33,008 bases of DNA from Sphingobacteriales bacterium (GTDB taxonomy: Bacteria; Bacteroidota; Bacteroidia; Sphingobacteriales; Sphingobacteriaceae). Numbering within the stretch: position 1 is the first letter of the stretch; each line of letters begins with the position of its first letter. The DNA lies in the NCBI GenBank assembly GCA_947505035.1, contig CANNIS010000010.1, forward strand, positions 1 through 33,008. Direction: 5' to 3'. This document shows positions 24,760-32,776 of this stretch, piece by piece. The notes beneath the pieces are model-generated. The model saw only the letters and a list, made by a program, of their open reading frames with translations, made no database searches and was not told the origin of the DNA. Position numbers and translations under genes: made by a program.

Positions 24760-25719
24760 ATAATTATTGTTTACTAAATAATTATTTACATAATCTGCCA
24801 CTCCTTGCTCAATTGTATGAAAGGGAATGTCGTAACCAATCGCTTGTAATTTCTGCATTTTAGCTTCTGTAAAGTATTGGTATTTATCTCTGATATCTGC
24901 AGGCGTGTCTATAAAATTAATTTGAGACGCTATATTCATAGCCTGAAAGGTAGCAGCAGCAAGGTCTTTAAACGTTCTGGCTTTGCCAGATCCTAAATTA
25001 TAAATGCCTGCATCTTTGCGGTGATGTAAAAAGAAATACAATACATTCACTACATCTTTCACATATACAAAATCTCTCATTTGTTCGCCATCTTTAAAAT
25101 CTGGATGATGAGATTTAAATAAGTTTAAACTGCTCGTATTTTTAATTTGTTGGTAAGCATGAAAAACGACTGAAGCCATTCTTGCTTTATGGTATTCGTT
25201 TGGTCCGTAAACATTAAAAAATTTAAGCCCTACCCAAGAATATGGTTTTTGATTTTGCGCTAATGCCCATTTATCGAATTCGTTTTTTGATTCGCCATAA
25301 GGATTGAGCGGCACTAGTTGAGTAATAGTAGTTTCGTTATCGTCGTAGCCAAATTCGCCTAAGCCATAGGTTGCCGCAGAAGAAGCATACACAAAGGCTA
25401 AGCCATAGTTTACACAGGCATTCCAGAGCATTTTGGTATAATCTGTATTGAGTTGCCACAAAATAGTTTTATCAAATTCGGTGGTATCTGTTCTTGCGCC
25501 AATATGAAATATAAATTGTACTAATCGATGATTTTCCTCGAGCCAATGAGAGAAAATAGCCCGATCAATTTTTTGCGTATATTTTTTGTTGACTAGGTTT
25601 GCTTCCTTTTCAACTTTTGTAAAATCATCTACTAAAATTAGATCCGTATAGCCTTCGTCGTTTAGTTTTTGAACCAAACAACTTCCGATAAAACCCGCAG
25701 CACCTGTAACGATGATCAT
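24754..25719 (-). CDS. hldD: ADP-L-glycero-D-manno-heptose 6-epimerase
   Basis: 321 residues, extended short-chain dehydrogenase fold. Rossmann motif GAAGFIGS (6-13), catalytic YGESK (Tyr141, Lys145), Ser113/Ser114 in YASSAATYG, and NVYGPNEYHKARMASV plus DGEQMRDFVYVKDV, which fit HldD/RfaD. It converts ADP-D-glycero- to ADP-L-glycero-manno-heptose for the LPS inner core. The other heptose genes are not in this window. Last gene of pyrH-frr-mqnD-hldD; its ATG overlaps the mqnD stop by one base (TAATG). A different sugar-nucleotide epimerase is possible but less likely. Confidence 0.9.
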   Translation of the reverse strand: MIIVTGAAGFIGSCLVQKLNDEGYTDLILVDDFTKVEKEANLVNKKYTQKIDRAIFSHWLEENHRLVQFIFHIGARTDTTEFDKTILWQLNTDYTKMLWNACVNYGLAFVYASSAATYGLGEFGYDDNETTITQLVPLNPYGESKNEFDKWALAQNQKPYSWVGLKFFNVYGPNEYHKARMASVVFHAYQQIKNTSSLNLFKSHHPDFKDGEQMRDFVYVKDVVNVLYFFLHHRKDAGIYNLGSGKARTFKDLAAATFQAMNIASQINFIDTPADIRDKYQYFTEAKMQKLQAIGYDIPFHTIEQGVADYVNNYLVNNNYL

Positions 25720-26555
25720 TAGTCTATAAATATTTTATGTGTTAATGGAAGAATTAGCCCTTGTTCAACTGCGCTATCTAGCAATGTACTCACTGCTTTT
25801 CTTCCTTCTACTCCCAAATTTAAGGAATATTTATTGACATAAAGCTGTATGTGTTGTACCATCACCGATTCTTCCATTTCTTGGGCATGTTGTTTGACAA
25901 ATGCGGCAGAAGATAATGGGTTTTTCATAGCAAATTCAACACTTCTAGCCACAATTCGGTTCACTTTGTCGAGGGTCTCTTTATCGTATTTTCTGGACAT
26001 AACGATACCGCCCAATGGAATGGCGCTACCCGTTTTTTGTTCCCAAAAACTGCCTAAATCAATTACTTTATGCAAGCCTTTTGATGCATAAGTAAATCTG
26101 TTTTCATGAATAATTAAACCCAAATCTATTTCCTCATTGATCAGCGCATTTTCTATTTCAGAAAAAACCATTTCCACTTTTTGTTGTGCTTGAGGAAATG
26201 CAATGTTCAATAAAAAATTAGCTGTTGTTAGTTTACCGGGTATGCCAATTTTAAGATTAGCAATCTTGTCTTCGATGTTTTCGATTTTATTTTTAGCAAT
26301 AAGTAAGGGACCAACACCAAAGCCCAAAGCACTTCCCGCATCTAGTAAAATATATTTATCTACTAGATGTGCAAATGCATGGTAACTTAATTTTGTAATG
26401 GCTAATGCTTGCTGTAAGGCTTTCTGGTTAAGGGTTTCCACGTCTTCTATTACAGGAATAAAAGTGATGCCTTCGGTATCTATTTTTCCATGCAACATGG
26501 CATCGAAAATAAAAGTATCATTAGGGCATGGAGAAAAACCTAATTGGAGTTCCAT
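25719..26555 (-). CDS. mqnD: 1,4-dihydroxy-6-naphthoate synthase
   Basis: 278 residues of the MqnA/MqnD family, a periplasmic-binding-protein-like fold used as an enzyme. The N-terminal LGFSPCPNDTFIFDAM (5-20) is the MqnD hallmark, and LGFGVGPLLIAKN and LGLIIHENRFTY are further matches. MqnD converts cyclic dehypoxanthine futalosine to 1,4-dihydroxy-6-naphthoate in the futalosine route to menaquinone. mqnB at 12170-12820 supports the pathway. It shares TAATG overlaps with frr upstream and hldD downstream, so translation of the three genes is probably coupled. Confidence 0.92.
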   Translation of the reverse strand: MELQLGFSPCPNDTFIFDAMLHGKIDTEGITFIPVIEDVETLNQKALQQALAITKLSYHAFAHLVDKYILLDAGSALGFGVGPLLIAKNKIENIEDKIANLKIGIPGKLTTANFLLNIAFPQAQQKVEMVFSEIENALINEEIDLGLIIHENRFTYASKGLHKVIDLGSFWEQKTGSAIPLGGIVMSRKYDKETLDKVNRIVARSVEFAMKNPLSSAAFVKQHAQEMEESVMVQHIQLYVNKYSLNLGVEGRKAVSTLLDSAVEQGLILPLTHKIFID

Positions 26556-27118
26556 TAAACAGTCATGATATCCTTTTCTTTTACTTCAATGTGTTTATCC
26601 ACTTTGACAATATAAGAATCGGTTACTTTTTGAACTTCTGCTTCGGCTGTTTTTGCGTCGTCTTCTGCTACACCTTCTTTTTGTTGCTTTTTAATTTTCT
26701 CATTCACATCCTTACGAATATTTCTGATAGCTACTTTTCCGGCTTCGCCTTCTGCTTTAACGCGCTTTACTAAATCTTTTCTTCTTTCTTCGGTTAATGG
26801 CGGAATACTTAATCGAATAACGATACCGTCGTTTTGTGGATTCAATCCTAAGTTGGCATCGGTAATTGCTTTTTCTATAGCAGCAATTAAATTTTTCTCC
26901 CATGGCTGTACCACAATGGTTCTGGCGTCTGGGGTATTTACATTGGCTACCTGAGCAATTGGCGTAGGTGTTCCGTAATAGTCTACATGAACACTGTCTA
27001 GCATTTGAGGGTTCGCTTTGCCTGCTCTAATTTTTGTTAATTCTGATTCCACATGATCAACCGCTTTAGACATGGTGTCTTTCGCTTCTTCAATTAATAT
27101 TTTTAATCTATCGTCCAT
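26555..27118 (-). CDS. frr: Ribosome recycling factor
   Basis: 187 residues, the usual length. The long helical domain I starts with SELTKIRAGKANPQMLDSV, domain II contains YYGTPTPIAQVANV and VQPWEKNLIAAIEKAI, and LRLSIPPLTEERR-type residues (IRLSIPPLTEERRKDLVK) return to the helical bundle. RRF, with EF-G, splits post-termination ribosomes. It follows pyrH by 11 nt, the classic pyrH-frr pairing, and its stop overlaps the mqnD start. Confidence 0.97.
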   Translation of the reverse strand: MDDRLKILIEEAKDTMSKAVDHVESELTKIRAGKANPQMLDSVHVDYYGTPTPIAQVANVNTPDARTIVVQPWEKNLIAAIEKAITDANLGLNPQNDGIVIRLSIPPLTEERRKDLVKRVKAEGEAGKVAIRNIRKDVNEKIKKQQKEGVAEDDAKTAEAEVQKVTDSYIVKVDKHIEVKEKDIMTV

Positions 27119-27129
27119 AATACTATTTT

Positions 27130-27837
27130 TTATGCATGTACTAAAGTTCCAATTACTTCGCCTTCCATTAATTTTTTAAAGTTTCCTCGGGTATTCATAT
27201 CAAATACAATAATGGGTAAATTATTTTCTTGACATAAAGTAAAGGCAGTCATGTCCATTACATTTAATCCTTTATCGTACACTTCTGAGAAAGTTATTTT
27301 TTCAAATTTAACCGCATTGGCATCTTTTTCTGGATCGGCAGTATAAATTCCATCTACACGCGTTCCTTTTAAAACCACATCTGCTTCGATTTCAATTGCT
27401 CTTAAAGAAGCCGCTGTATCTGTTGTAAAATAAGGGTTTCCAGTGCCCGCACCAAAAATCACTACCCTGCCTTTTTCTAAATGTCTAATGGCTCTTCTGC
27501 GAATAAATGGTTCGCAAATTTGTTCCATTTTAATGGCAGACAACAACCTGGTTTTTACGCCCACTTTTTCTAATGCATCTTGCAAGGCCATACTATTAAT
27601 TACGGTTGCAAGCATTCCCATATAGTCGGCTTGCACGCGATCCATCCCGCCTTTTTCGGCATCTAAACCCCTGTGAATATTTCCACCACCAATTACAATT
27701 GCCACTTCAATACCACTTTCTACTACTTCTTTAATATCAACTGCATATTGATGAACCATTGCGGTATCAATACCATATTGTTTCGAACCCATTAAAGATT
27801 CACCACTTAGTTTTAAAAGAATTCTGTTGTATTTCAT
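27130..27837 (-). CDS. pyrH: UMP kinase
   Basis: 235 residues, amino-acid-kinase fold. Motifs: [10 protein letters not shown] (8-17), [11 protein letters not shown] (47-57) and [16 protein letters not shown] (128-143), which bind phosphate and nucleotide. It phosphorylates UMP to UDP for pyrimidine nucleotides and is the hexameric bacterial type. It begins a new transcription unit after the tsf terminator: a perfect TATCTTTG box lies 25 nt upstream of the ATG. frr, mqnD and hldD follow. Confidence 0.97.
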   Translation of the reverse strand: MKYNRILLKLSGESLMGSKQYGIDTAMVHQYAVDIKEVVESGIEVAIVIGGGNIHRGLDAEKGGMDRVQADYMGMLATVINSMALQDALEKVGVKTRLLSAIKMEQICEPFIRRRAIRHLEKGRVVIFGAGTGNPYFTTDTAASLRAIEIEADVVLKGTRVDGIYTADPEKDANAVKFEKITFSEVYDKGLNVMDMTAFTLCQENNLPIIVFDMNTRGNFKKLMEGEVIGTLVHA

Positions 27838-27862
27838 GTTAGGGCTAGGTGTTTAGGTTTAC

Positions 27863-27870
27863 CAAAGATA
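27863..27870 (-). promoter_or_regulatory. Candidate -7 box for pyrH-frr-mqnD-hldD
   Basis: On the minus strand this is TATCTTTG, a perfect TAnnTTTG, about 25 nt before the pyrH ATG and just after the tsf terminator. No exact TTG lies at the -33 spacing. Position between a terminator and an operon start strengthens it. Confidence 0.55.
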
Positions 27871-27902
27871 AGACTGAATTGAATAGAATGTTAAAAAAAG
27901 CG

Positions 27903-27936
27903 CAAAAAAAATCCCCCCGTTGAATAACGGGGGGAT
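27903..27936 (-). terminator. Intrinsic terminator after tsf
   Basis: On the minus strand, ATCCCCCCGTT, a GAAT-complement 4-nt loop and AACGGGGGGAT form an 11-bp perfect stem (27926-27936 with 27911-27921), followed by a run of T (27910-27904). It lies 7 nt past the tsf stop and closes the rplM-rpsI-rpsB-tsf unit. Confidence 0.93.
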
Positions 27937-27942
27937 AATAAT

Positions 27943-28782
27943 TTAGGCTCCTAGCACCACACGCTTAAATGCGCTAACGGTGAGGCCCTTTTCGATATCG
28001 TTTAACATTTGTGCAACCGATTTAGAACTGTCTTTCACAAATTCTTGGTTTAACAAAGTGGAATCCTTATAGAATTTATTCAGTTTACCCATGGCAATTT
28101 TTTCTACCATTTCTTCTGGTTTACCTTCTGCACGAATTTGCTCTTTTGCAATTTCAATCTCTCTTTCGATTGTTGCAGCATCTACTCCGTCTTTATCAAC
28201 CGCTACTGGATTCATTGCTGCAATTTGCATCGCAACATCTTTACCAGCTGCATCCGCTTTACCAGCCGCATCAGAATTCATAGAAACCAATACGCCTAAT
28301 TTATTTCCAGCATGAATATAAGCAACCACTTTTTCAGCAGTTATTACTTCATATTTAGATACACCGATTTTTTCACCGATTTTTCCTGTTTGATCAATAA
28401 TAGCATCTGCTAAAACAACACCGTTTAACGATAAAGCTAACAAATCTGCTAAAGTAGCTGGATTGTTTGAAATCGCTAAGTCAGCAATCGCATTTGCAAA
28501 ATCAACGAAGTTTGAATTTTTAGCTACGAAATCTGTTTCGCAATTTAATTCAATAACAATGCCTCTTTTACCATCTGCAGTTGTTTTTGCAATGACAGCA
28601 CCTTCAGCAGCATCGCGGTCTTGACGACTTGCGGCAACTTTAGCGCCTTTTTTTCTTAAGTAATCAACTGCTGCTTCAAAATCACCGTTAGATTCTGTTA
28701 AAGCTTTTTTGCAATCCATCATTCCTGCACCTGTTTGTAATCTTAATTTGTTTACATCAGCTGCGCTAATTGTTATAGACAT
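27943..28782 (-). CDS. tsf: Elongation factor Ts
   Basis: 279 residues. The N-terminal UBA-like domain (1-45) starts with ISAADVNKLRLQTGAGMMDC, and the core holds the EF-Tu-contacting TDFVAKN (83-89). EF-Ts exchanges GDP for GTP on EF-Tu. It follows rpsB after 95 nt, a gap that holds a terminator-like hairpin, so its expression may be lower than that of rpsB. A strong terminator follows. Confidence 0.97.
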   Translation of the reverse strand: MSITISAADVNKLRLQTGAGMMDCKKALTESNGDFEAAVDYLRKKGAKVAASRQDRDAAEGAVIAKTTADGKRGIVIELNCETDFVAKNSNFVDFANAIADLAISNNPATLADLLALSLNGVVLADAIIDQTGKIGEKIGVSKYEVITAEKVVAYIHAGNKLGVLVSMNSDAAGKADAAGKDVAMQIAAMNPVAVDKDGVDAATIEREIEIAKEQIRAEGKPEEMVEKIAMGKLNKFYKDSTLLNQEFVKDSSKSVAQMLNDIEKGLTVSAFKRVVLGA

Positions 28783-28807
28783 ATCTTTTTAATTTAATTT
28801 AATTCAT

Positions 28808-28871
28808 AAAAAAAGGTTAAAAGTTGAGTGTACAAAGGAATTACTCCCTAAAACATTTCTCCTTTTAACCT
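28808..28871 (-). terminator. Terminator- or attenuator-like hairpin between rpsB and tsf
   Basis: On the minus strand, AGGTTAAAAG (28871-28862) can pair with CTTTTAACCT (28823-28814), a 10-bp perfect stem, followed directly by seven T (28814-28808). The 38-nt loop can form a smaller stem of its own (28836-28840 with 28845-28849, one G-U pair). It begins 6 nt after the rpsB stop. As tsf must still be expressed, partial read-through is the natural reading. Confidence 0.65.
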
Positions 28872-28877
28872 ATTTAA

Positions 28878-29711
28878 TTATTCTGCTGATTGCTCAGTAG
28901 CTGATTCAGTTGTAATAGCAGCTGATTCTGTTTTTCTTTTTCTTACTGGTTTCTCTGCTGTTTCTTTTTCTGCTGCTGCTTTTGCTGCTGCACCTTCTTT
29001 TTCAGCATCTTCATCACGCTCACGTTTACGCTCTTCTAAACCTTCTTCGATTGCTTTGGTAATAATACCAGTAATTAAAGAGATAGATTTTGTTGCGTCA
29101 TCGTTTGCTGGAATAACGAAATCAATATTTCCTGGATCTGAGTTGGTATCAACCATCGCAAAAGTTGGAATGTTTAATTTGATTGCCTCGCTAACTGCAA
29201 TGTGTTCTTTCTTAACATCAATTAAGAATAACGCAGCAGGTAAACGATTTAAATCAGAAATACCACCCAATACTCTTTCTAATTTGATACGATCACGAGA
29301 GATCATTAATTTTTCTTTCTTAGAAAGAATGTCGTAAGTACCGTCTTTAGTGAACTTGTCGATGTTCGTCATCTTTTTAATAGATTTACGAACCGTTGCA
29401 AAGTTCGTTAACATACCACCTAACCAACGCTCGGTTACGAATGGCATATTTACTGATTTTGCATGTTCAGCAACGATGTCCTTAGCTTGTTTTTTCGTCG
29501 CAACGAATAAAACTTTTCTTCCTGATTTTACGATTTGTTTGATAGCTGAAGCAGCTTCTTCTACTTTAACTAAAGTTTTGTTCAAATCGATAATATGAAT
29601 ACCATTTTTCTCCATGAAAATATATGGAGACATTTTTGGATTCCATTTGCGCGTTAAGTGTCCAAAATGAACACCCGCGTCTAATAAGTCTTGATATGTA
29701 GTGCGTGCCAT
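28878..29711 (-). CDS. rpsB: 30S ribosomal protein S2
   Basis: 277 residues. Family motifs: LLDAGVHFGHLTRKWNPKM near the start, WLGGMLTNF (96-104), and LFLIDVKKEHIAVSEAIKL with FAMVDTNSDP toward the C-terminal part of the core. After about residue 224 there is a charged, Ala/Glu/Lys-rich tail of ~54 residues without obvious fold, longer than in E. coli S2 and common in this phylum. It follows rpsI by 20 nt in the L13-S9-S2-EF-Ts operon. Confidence 0.98.
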   Translation of the reverse strand: MARTTYQDLLDAGVHFGHLTRKWNPKMSPYIFMEKNGIHIIDLNKTLVKVEEAASAIKQIVKSGRKVLFVATKKQAKDIVAEHAKSVNMPFVTERWLGGMLTNFATVRKSIKKMTNIDKFTKDGTYDILSKKEKLMISRDRIKLERVLGGISDLNRLPAALFLIDVKKEHIAVSEAIKLNIPTFAMVDTNSDPGNIDFVIPANDDATKSISLITGIITKAIEEGLEERKRERDEDAEKEGAAAKAAAEKETAEKPVRKRKTESAAITTESATEQSAE

Positions 29712-29731
29712 TATATAGTGTCCTCCAAAAA

Positions 29732-30118
29732 TTAACGTTTACTAAATTGAAATCTTTTTCTTGCTTTCTTGCGACCTGGTTTCTTACGCTCCACCATACG
29801 GCTATCACGTGTCATTAAACTTTTCGCTTTTAATGCAGGTTTCTTTTCTGGATCTCTTTCTACAATTGCTTTAGCGATTGCTAAACGCACTGCTTCTGCT
29901 TGTCCTGTAATTCCACCACCCATTACGTTTACACTGATATCAAATTTACCTAGTAAATCTGTAACTTGTAATGATTGGTTTACAATGAATTGAAGCGGAA
30001 GTGTTGGAAAATAAGCTTTGTAATCTTTACCATTTACGATAATGTCTCCGTTTCCTTCTACTAAATAGATGCGGGCTACGGCTGTTTTTCTTCTACCCGA
30101 AGTGTTAGTGGTCGTCAT
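29732..30118 (-). CDS. rpsI: 30S ribosomal protein S9
   Basis: 128 residues. Starts with TSGRRKTAVARIYLVEGNGDI and ends KKPGRKKARKRFQFSKR; the final Ser-Lys-Arg tail is the universal S9 terminus that reaches the P-site tRNA. GGGITGQAEAVRLAIAKAI is also standard. It lies 5 nt downstream of rplM, the conserved L13-S9 pair. Confidence 0.98.
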   Translation of the reverse strand: MTTTNTSGRRKTAVARIYLVEGNGDIIVNGKDYKAYFPTLPLQFIVNQSLQVTDLLGKFDISVNVMGGGITGQAEAVRLAIAKAIVERDPEKKPALKAKSLMTRDSRMVERKKPGRKKARKRFQFSKR

Positions 30119-30123
30119 CTCTT

Positions 30124-30567
30124 TTAAAATTTAATGGTTTTAGGTGTTTGTGCAGCATGAGGATGCTCAGCACCCGCGTACACATGTAAATTTTTAAACA
30201 CTTTGTTTCCTAATTTATTTTTAGGAAGCATACCGCGTATTGCTTTTTCAACCACACGAGTAGGGTGTTTTGCCATTAAATCCTTAGGAGAGATAAATTT
30301 CTGTCCACCTGGATAGCCTGTATACGAAACATACTCTTTCTCTTCGAATTTGTTGCCCGTAAACCTTACTTTGTCTGCATTGATAACAATCACATTGTCA
30401 CCGCAGTCTACGTGTGGGGTAAAATTAGCCTTGTGTTTGCCTCTTAAGATAAAAGCTATCCTAGAGCTTAGGCGCCCCAAAATCTCTGCATTGGCGTCGA
30501 TTACGACCCATTCTTTCGTAACAGTTTTGCTGTTAGCAGAGACAGTTTTGTAACTTAACGTATTCAT
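30124..30567 (-). CDS. rplM: 50S ribosomal protein L13
   Basis: 147 residues. Motifs: WVVIDANAEILGRLSSRIA near the start, HVDCGDNVIVINADKVRFTG, YTGYPGG, and AIRGMLPKNKLG near the end, all standard for L13, an early-assembling large-subunit protein. First gene of the rplM-rpsI-rpsB-tsf operon, with a consensus promoter about 60 nt upstream and a small hairpin at the expected 5' end of the message. Confidence 0.98.
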   Translation of the reverse strand: MNTLSYKTVSANSKTVTKEWVVIDANAEILGRLSSRIAFILRGKHKANFTPHVDCGDNVIVINADKVRFTGNKFEEKEYVSYTGYPGGQKFISPKDLMAKHPTRVVEKAIRGMLPKNKLGNKVFKNLHVYAGAEHPHAAQTPKTIKF

Positions 30568-30605
30568 TTTGTCTTTAACTAATTGATTTATATTGTTTTA
30601 ACTTT

Positions 30606-30622
30606 CCCTCATTACTTGAGGG
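30606..30622 (-). promoter_or_regulatory. Leader hairpin at the 5' end of the rplM operon message
   Basis: On the minus strand, CCCTCA (30622-30617) pairs with TGAGGG (30611-30606) around a 5-nt loop. It starts 5 nt after the -7 box, so the predicted transcript would begin at or just inside the stem. It could protect the RNA 5' end or take part in ribosomal-protein feedback. The hairpin is seen; the role is inferred. Confidence 0.4.
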
Positions 30623-30626
30623 AGGG

Positions 30627-30656
30627 CAAAGATAGCCTAAAATTTCTAAACTACAA
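30627..30656 (-). promoter_or_regulatory. Promoter of the rplM-rpsI-rpsB-tsf operon
   Basis: On the minus strand, TTG (30656-30654), a 19-nt spacer and TATCTTTG (30634-30627) match the Bacteroidota consensus with no mismatch. The leader to the rplM ATG at 30567 is about 53 nt. This is the best-supported promoter in the window. Confidence 0.75.
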
Positions 30657-30797
30657 TGCTTTAGCACAGATATTTCCATAAAAAAATGTGGATATGTTAA
30701 TTTCTTTATTGCCACGCCATTTTGTGCATAATCGCGTGGAGAAATCTTGAAACCTAAAACGATGGAATTTCCTATCTTTAAGGCAAATTTTAAGGGG

Positions 30798-32054
30798 ATG
30801 AAAGTATCAAATATGGCTGCCAATTTAATTGGCTCTGAAATTATCAAAATTGGGAACGAAGTGAGTGAACTCATTAGAAATGGTGCACAAATTTGTAACC
30901 TCACCATTGGCGATTTTGATCCAAACCATTATCCTATTCCAAAAGAATTACAAGAAGGCATTACAGATGCTTATCTAAAAAATAACACCAATTATCCTCC
31001 TGCTAATGGGGAAATGTCTTTGCGAAAATCTATTGCTGATTTTTTATTAAATAAAGGGAATTTAACTTATTCGACAGACGAAATTTTAGTTGCCGGCGGT
31101 TCTAGGCCTTTAATTTATGCTACTTATTTAGCCATACTAGATCCAGGAGACAAAGTTGTATTTCCAATTCCTTCTTGGAACAACAATCATTATTGTCATT
31201 TAACAGGAGCTGTTCCGGTAATGGTAGAAACATCGGCCGAAAATAATTTTATGCCGACTGCCTCAGATATTGCAGCACACCTAAAAGGGGCAACAATACT
31301 GGCTTTGTGCAGTCCGCTAAATCCAACAGGCACTATGTTTACGCAAAAAGATTTGGCAGAAATATGTGATTTAGTACTCGCAGAAAATGCCAGCAGAACT
31401 GCCGACGAAAAACCATTGTACTTAATGTACGACCAAGTATATTGGACCTTAACATTTGGCGACCATAAACACTACGATCCAATACATTTAAGACCAGCCT
31501 TAAGAAATTATACCATTTATATTGATGGTATTTCAAAATCCTTTGCTGCCACAGGCGTGAGAGTAGGCTGGGCTTTCGGACCACAAGCGGTAATAGATAA
31601 AATGAAAGCAATACTTGGTCATGTGGGTGCTTGGGCACCTAAAGCAGAACAAATTGCAACTGCCGCATTTTTAAAAAATGACGAAGCCATTGAAAATTTC
31701 ATGACACCTTTTAAATCTCAAATTAAAAGTAGTTTAGATGCTTTGCATACTGGTTTTCAAAATTTAAAAAGCGAAGGCATTCCGGTAGATTCTATAGAAC
31801 CAATGGGCGCTATTTATTTAACCGTAAAAGTAGACATACAAGGCATGAAAACCGCTGATGGTAAGGTTTTGGAGAATAGTATGGATATTACTTCGTATAT
31901 ATTAAGTCATGCGCAATTAGCCATGGTGCCTTTTTCTGCATTTGGTTTAACCAAACATTCTGCATGGTTTAGGTTATCGGTTGGCGCGGCAAACGAAGCA
32001 ACTATTTTAGCTTCTTTTGAAAGATTGAAAAAGGCGATTGCCGAACTAAGTTAA
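30798..32054 (+). CDS. PLP-dependent class I/II aminotransferase
   Basis: 418 residues, aspartate-aminotransferase fold type I. Motifs: NLTIGDFDPNHYPIP near the start, SPLNPTG (172-178), YDQVYW (the Asp that pairs with the pyridine ring) and the PLP lysine Lys247 in DGISKSFAATGVRVGW; the closing arginine is in WFRLSVGAA. Substrate specificity is not readable; a broad amino-acid/keto-acid transaminase is likely. Start: MKVSNMAANLIGSEI at 30798 looks like the family beginning, and a TATCTTTA box (30773-30780) lies 17 nt upstream. An in-frame ATG at 30762 would add 12 residues and contain that box. It is divergent from the ribosomal-protein operon and leads into the methyltransferase gene 11 nt on. 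Confidence 0.88.
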   Translation: MKVSNMAANLIGSEIIKIGNEVSELIRNGAQICNLTIGDFDPNHYPIPKELQEGITDAYLKNNTNYPPANGEMSLRKSIADFLLNKGNLTYSTDEILVAGGSRPLIYATYLAILDPGDKVVFPIPSWNNNHYCHLTGAVPVMVETSAENNFMPTASDIAAHLKGATILALCSPLNPTGTMFTQKDLAEICDLVLAENASRTADEKPLYLMYDQVYWTLTFGDHKHYDPIHLRPALRNYTIYIDGISKSFAATGVRVGWAFGPQAVIDKMKAILGHVGAWAPKAEQIATAAFLKNDEAIENFMTPFKSQIKSSLDALHTGFQNLKSEGIPVDSIEPMGAIYLTVKVDIQGMKTADGKVLENSMDITSYILSHAQLAMVPFSAFGLTKHSAWFRLSVGAANEATILASFERLKKAIAELS

Positions 32055-32065
32055 TTAAATACACT

Positions 32066-32776
32066 ATGAATGGAACGCTTTACCTTATCCCTGTTTACCT
32101 TTCGGAAGAAACAGATCCTATTGCTGTTTTAGCACCACATACTATTTCGATCATACATTCGCTACAACATTTTATTGTAGAGAACGAAAAATCGGCAAGG
32201 GCATTTTTAAAAGCAGCTAAAATTACCATACCTCAAAACCAATTAAGTGTTTTGGTTTACAATAAAAAAGAACAAGAACCCTTAGCCGATTATTTTAAAG
32301 ATTTAAGTGCTGGCATATCGGTAGGCATATTAACAGAAGCCGGTTGCCCTGGTATAGCAGATCCAGGCGCAGAGCTCATTGCAGAGGCGCATCGTAAAGG
32401 AATTAAAGTGGTGCCACTTGTTGGTCCATCTTCTATTTTATTAGCTATGATGGCCTCGGGTTTTAATGGGCAACAATTTACTTTCAATGGTTATTTGCCC
32501 ATTGATAAAATGGCGCGCAGTAAAAAAATTCAAGACTTAGAGCGCTTAGCAGAAAGAAACAATCATACCCAATTGTTTATGGAAACGCCATTTCGAAATA
32601 ATCAATTATTAGAAGAAGTTTTAAAAAGTTGTAAGCCCGATACTTACTTATCGATTGCAACCGATATTACCGATGCCAATGAAATGATTAAAACAGCGAA
32701 AGTAGAATACTGGAAAAAAAACAAACCAGAATTACACAAAAGACCAACCATATTTTCTATCTATAGAAAACAATAA
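32066..32776 (+). CDS. RsmI-like tetrapyrrole-methylase-fold SAM methyltransferase
   Basis: 236 residues. It begins GTLYLIPVYLSEE, contains the SAM/substrate loop LTEAGCPGIADPGAEL (equivalent to SDAGTPxISDPG in RsmI) and VVPLVGPSSILLAMMASGF, and ends with PTIFSIYRKQ. RsmI methylates the ribose of 16S rRNA C1402. This protein is shorter than RsmI (about 280 residues) and its glycine loops differ, which fits a second RsmI-like paralogue found in Bacteroidota; I therefore give no symbol. Its stop overlaps the rarA start (TAATG). Confidence 0.82.
   Translation: MNGTLYLIPVYLSEETDPIAVLAPHTISIIHSLQHFIVENEKSARAFLKAAKITIPQNQLSVLVYNKKEQEPLADYFKDLSAGISVGILTEAGCPGIADPGAELIAEAHRKGIKVVPLVGPSSILLAMMASGFNGQQFTFNGYLPIDKMARSKKIQDLERLAERNNHTQLFMETPFRNNQLLEEVLKSCKPDTYLSIATDITDANEMIKTAKVEYWKKNKPELHKRPTIFSIYRKQ

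Noticed and set aside
28091-29993. Several 60-95 codon open frames on the plus strand opposite tsf, rpsB and rpsI
   Set aside because: They are antisense shadows of strongly conserved genes, with composition explained by the opposite strand and no start context or family resemblance.
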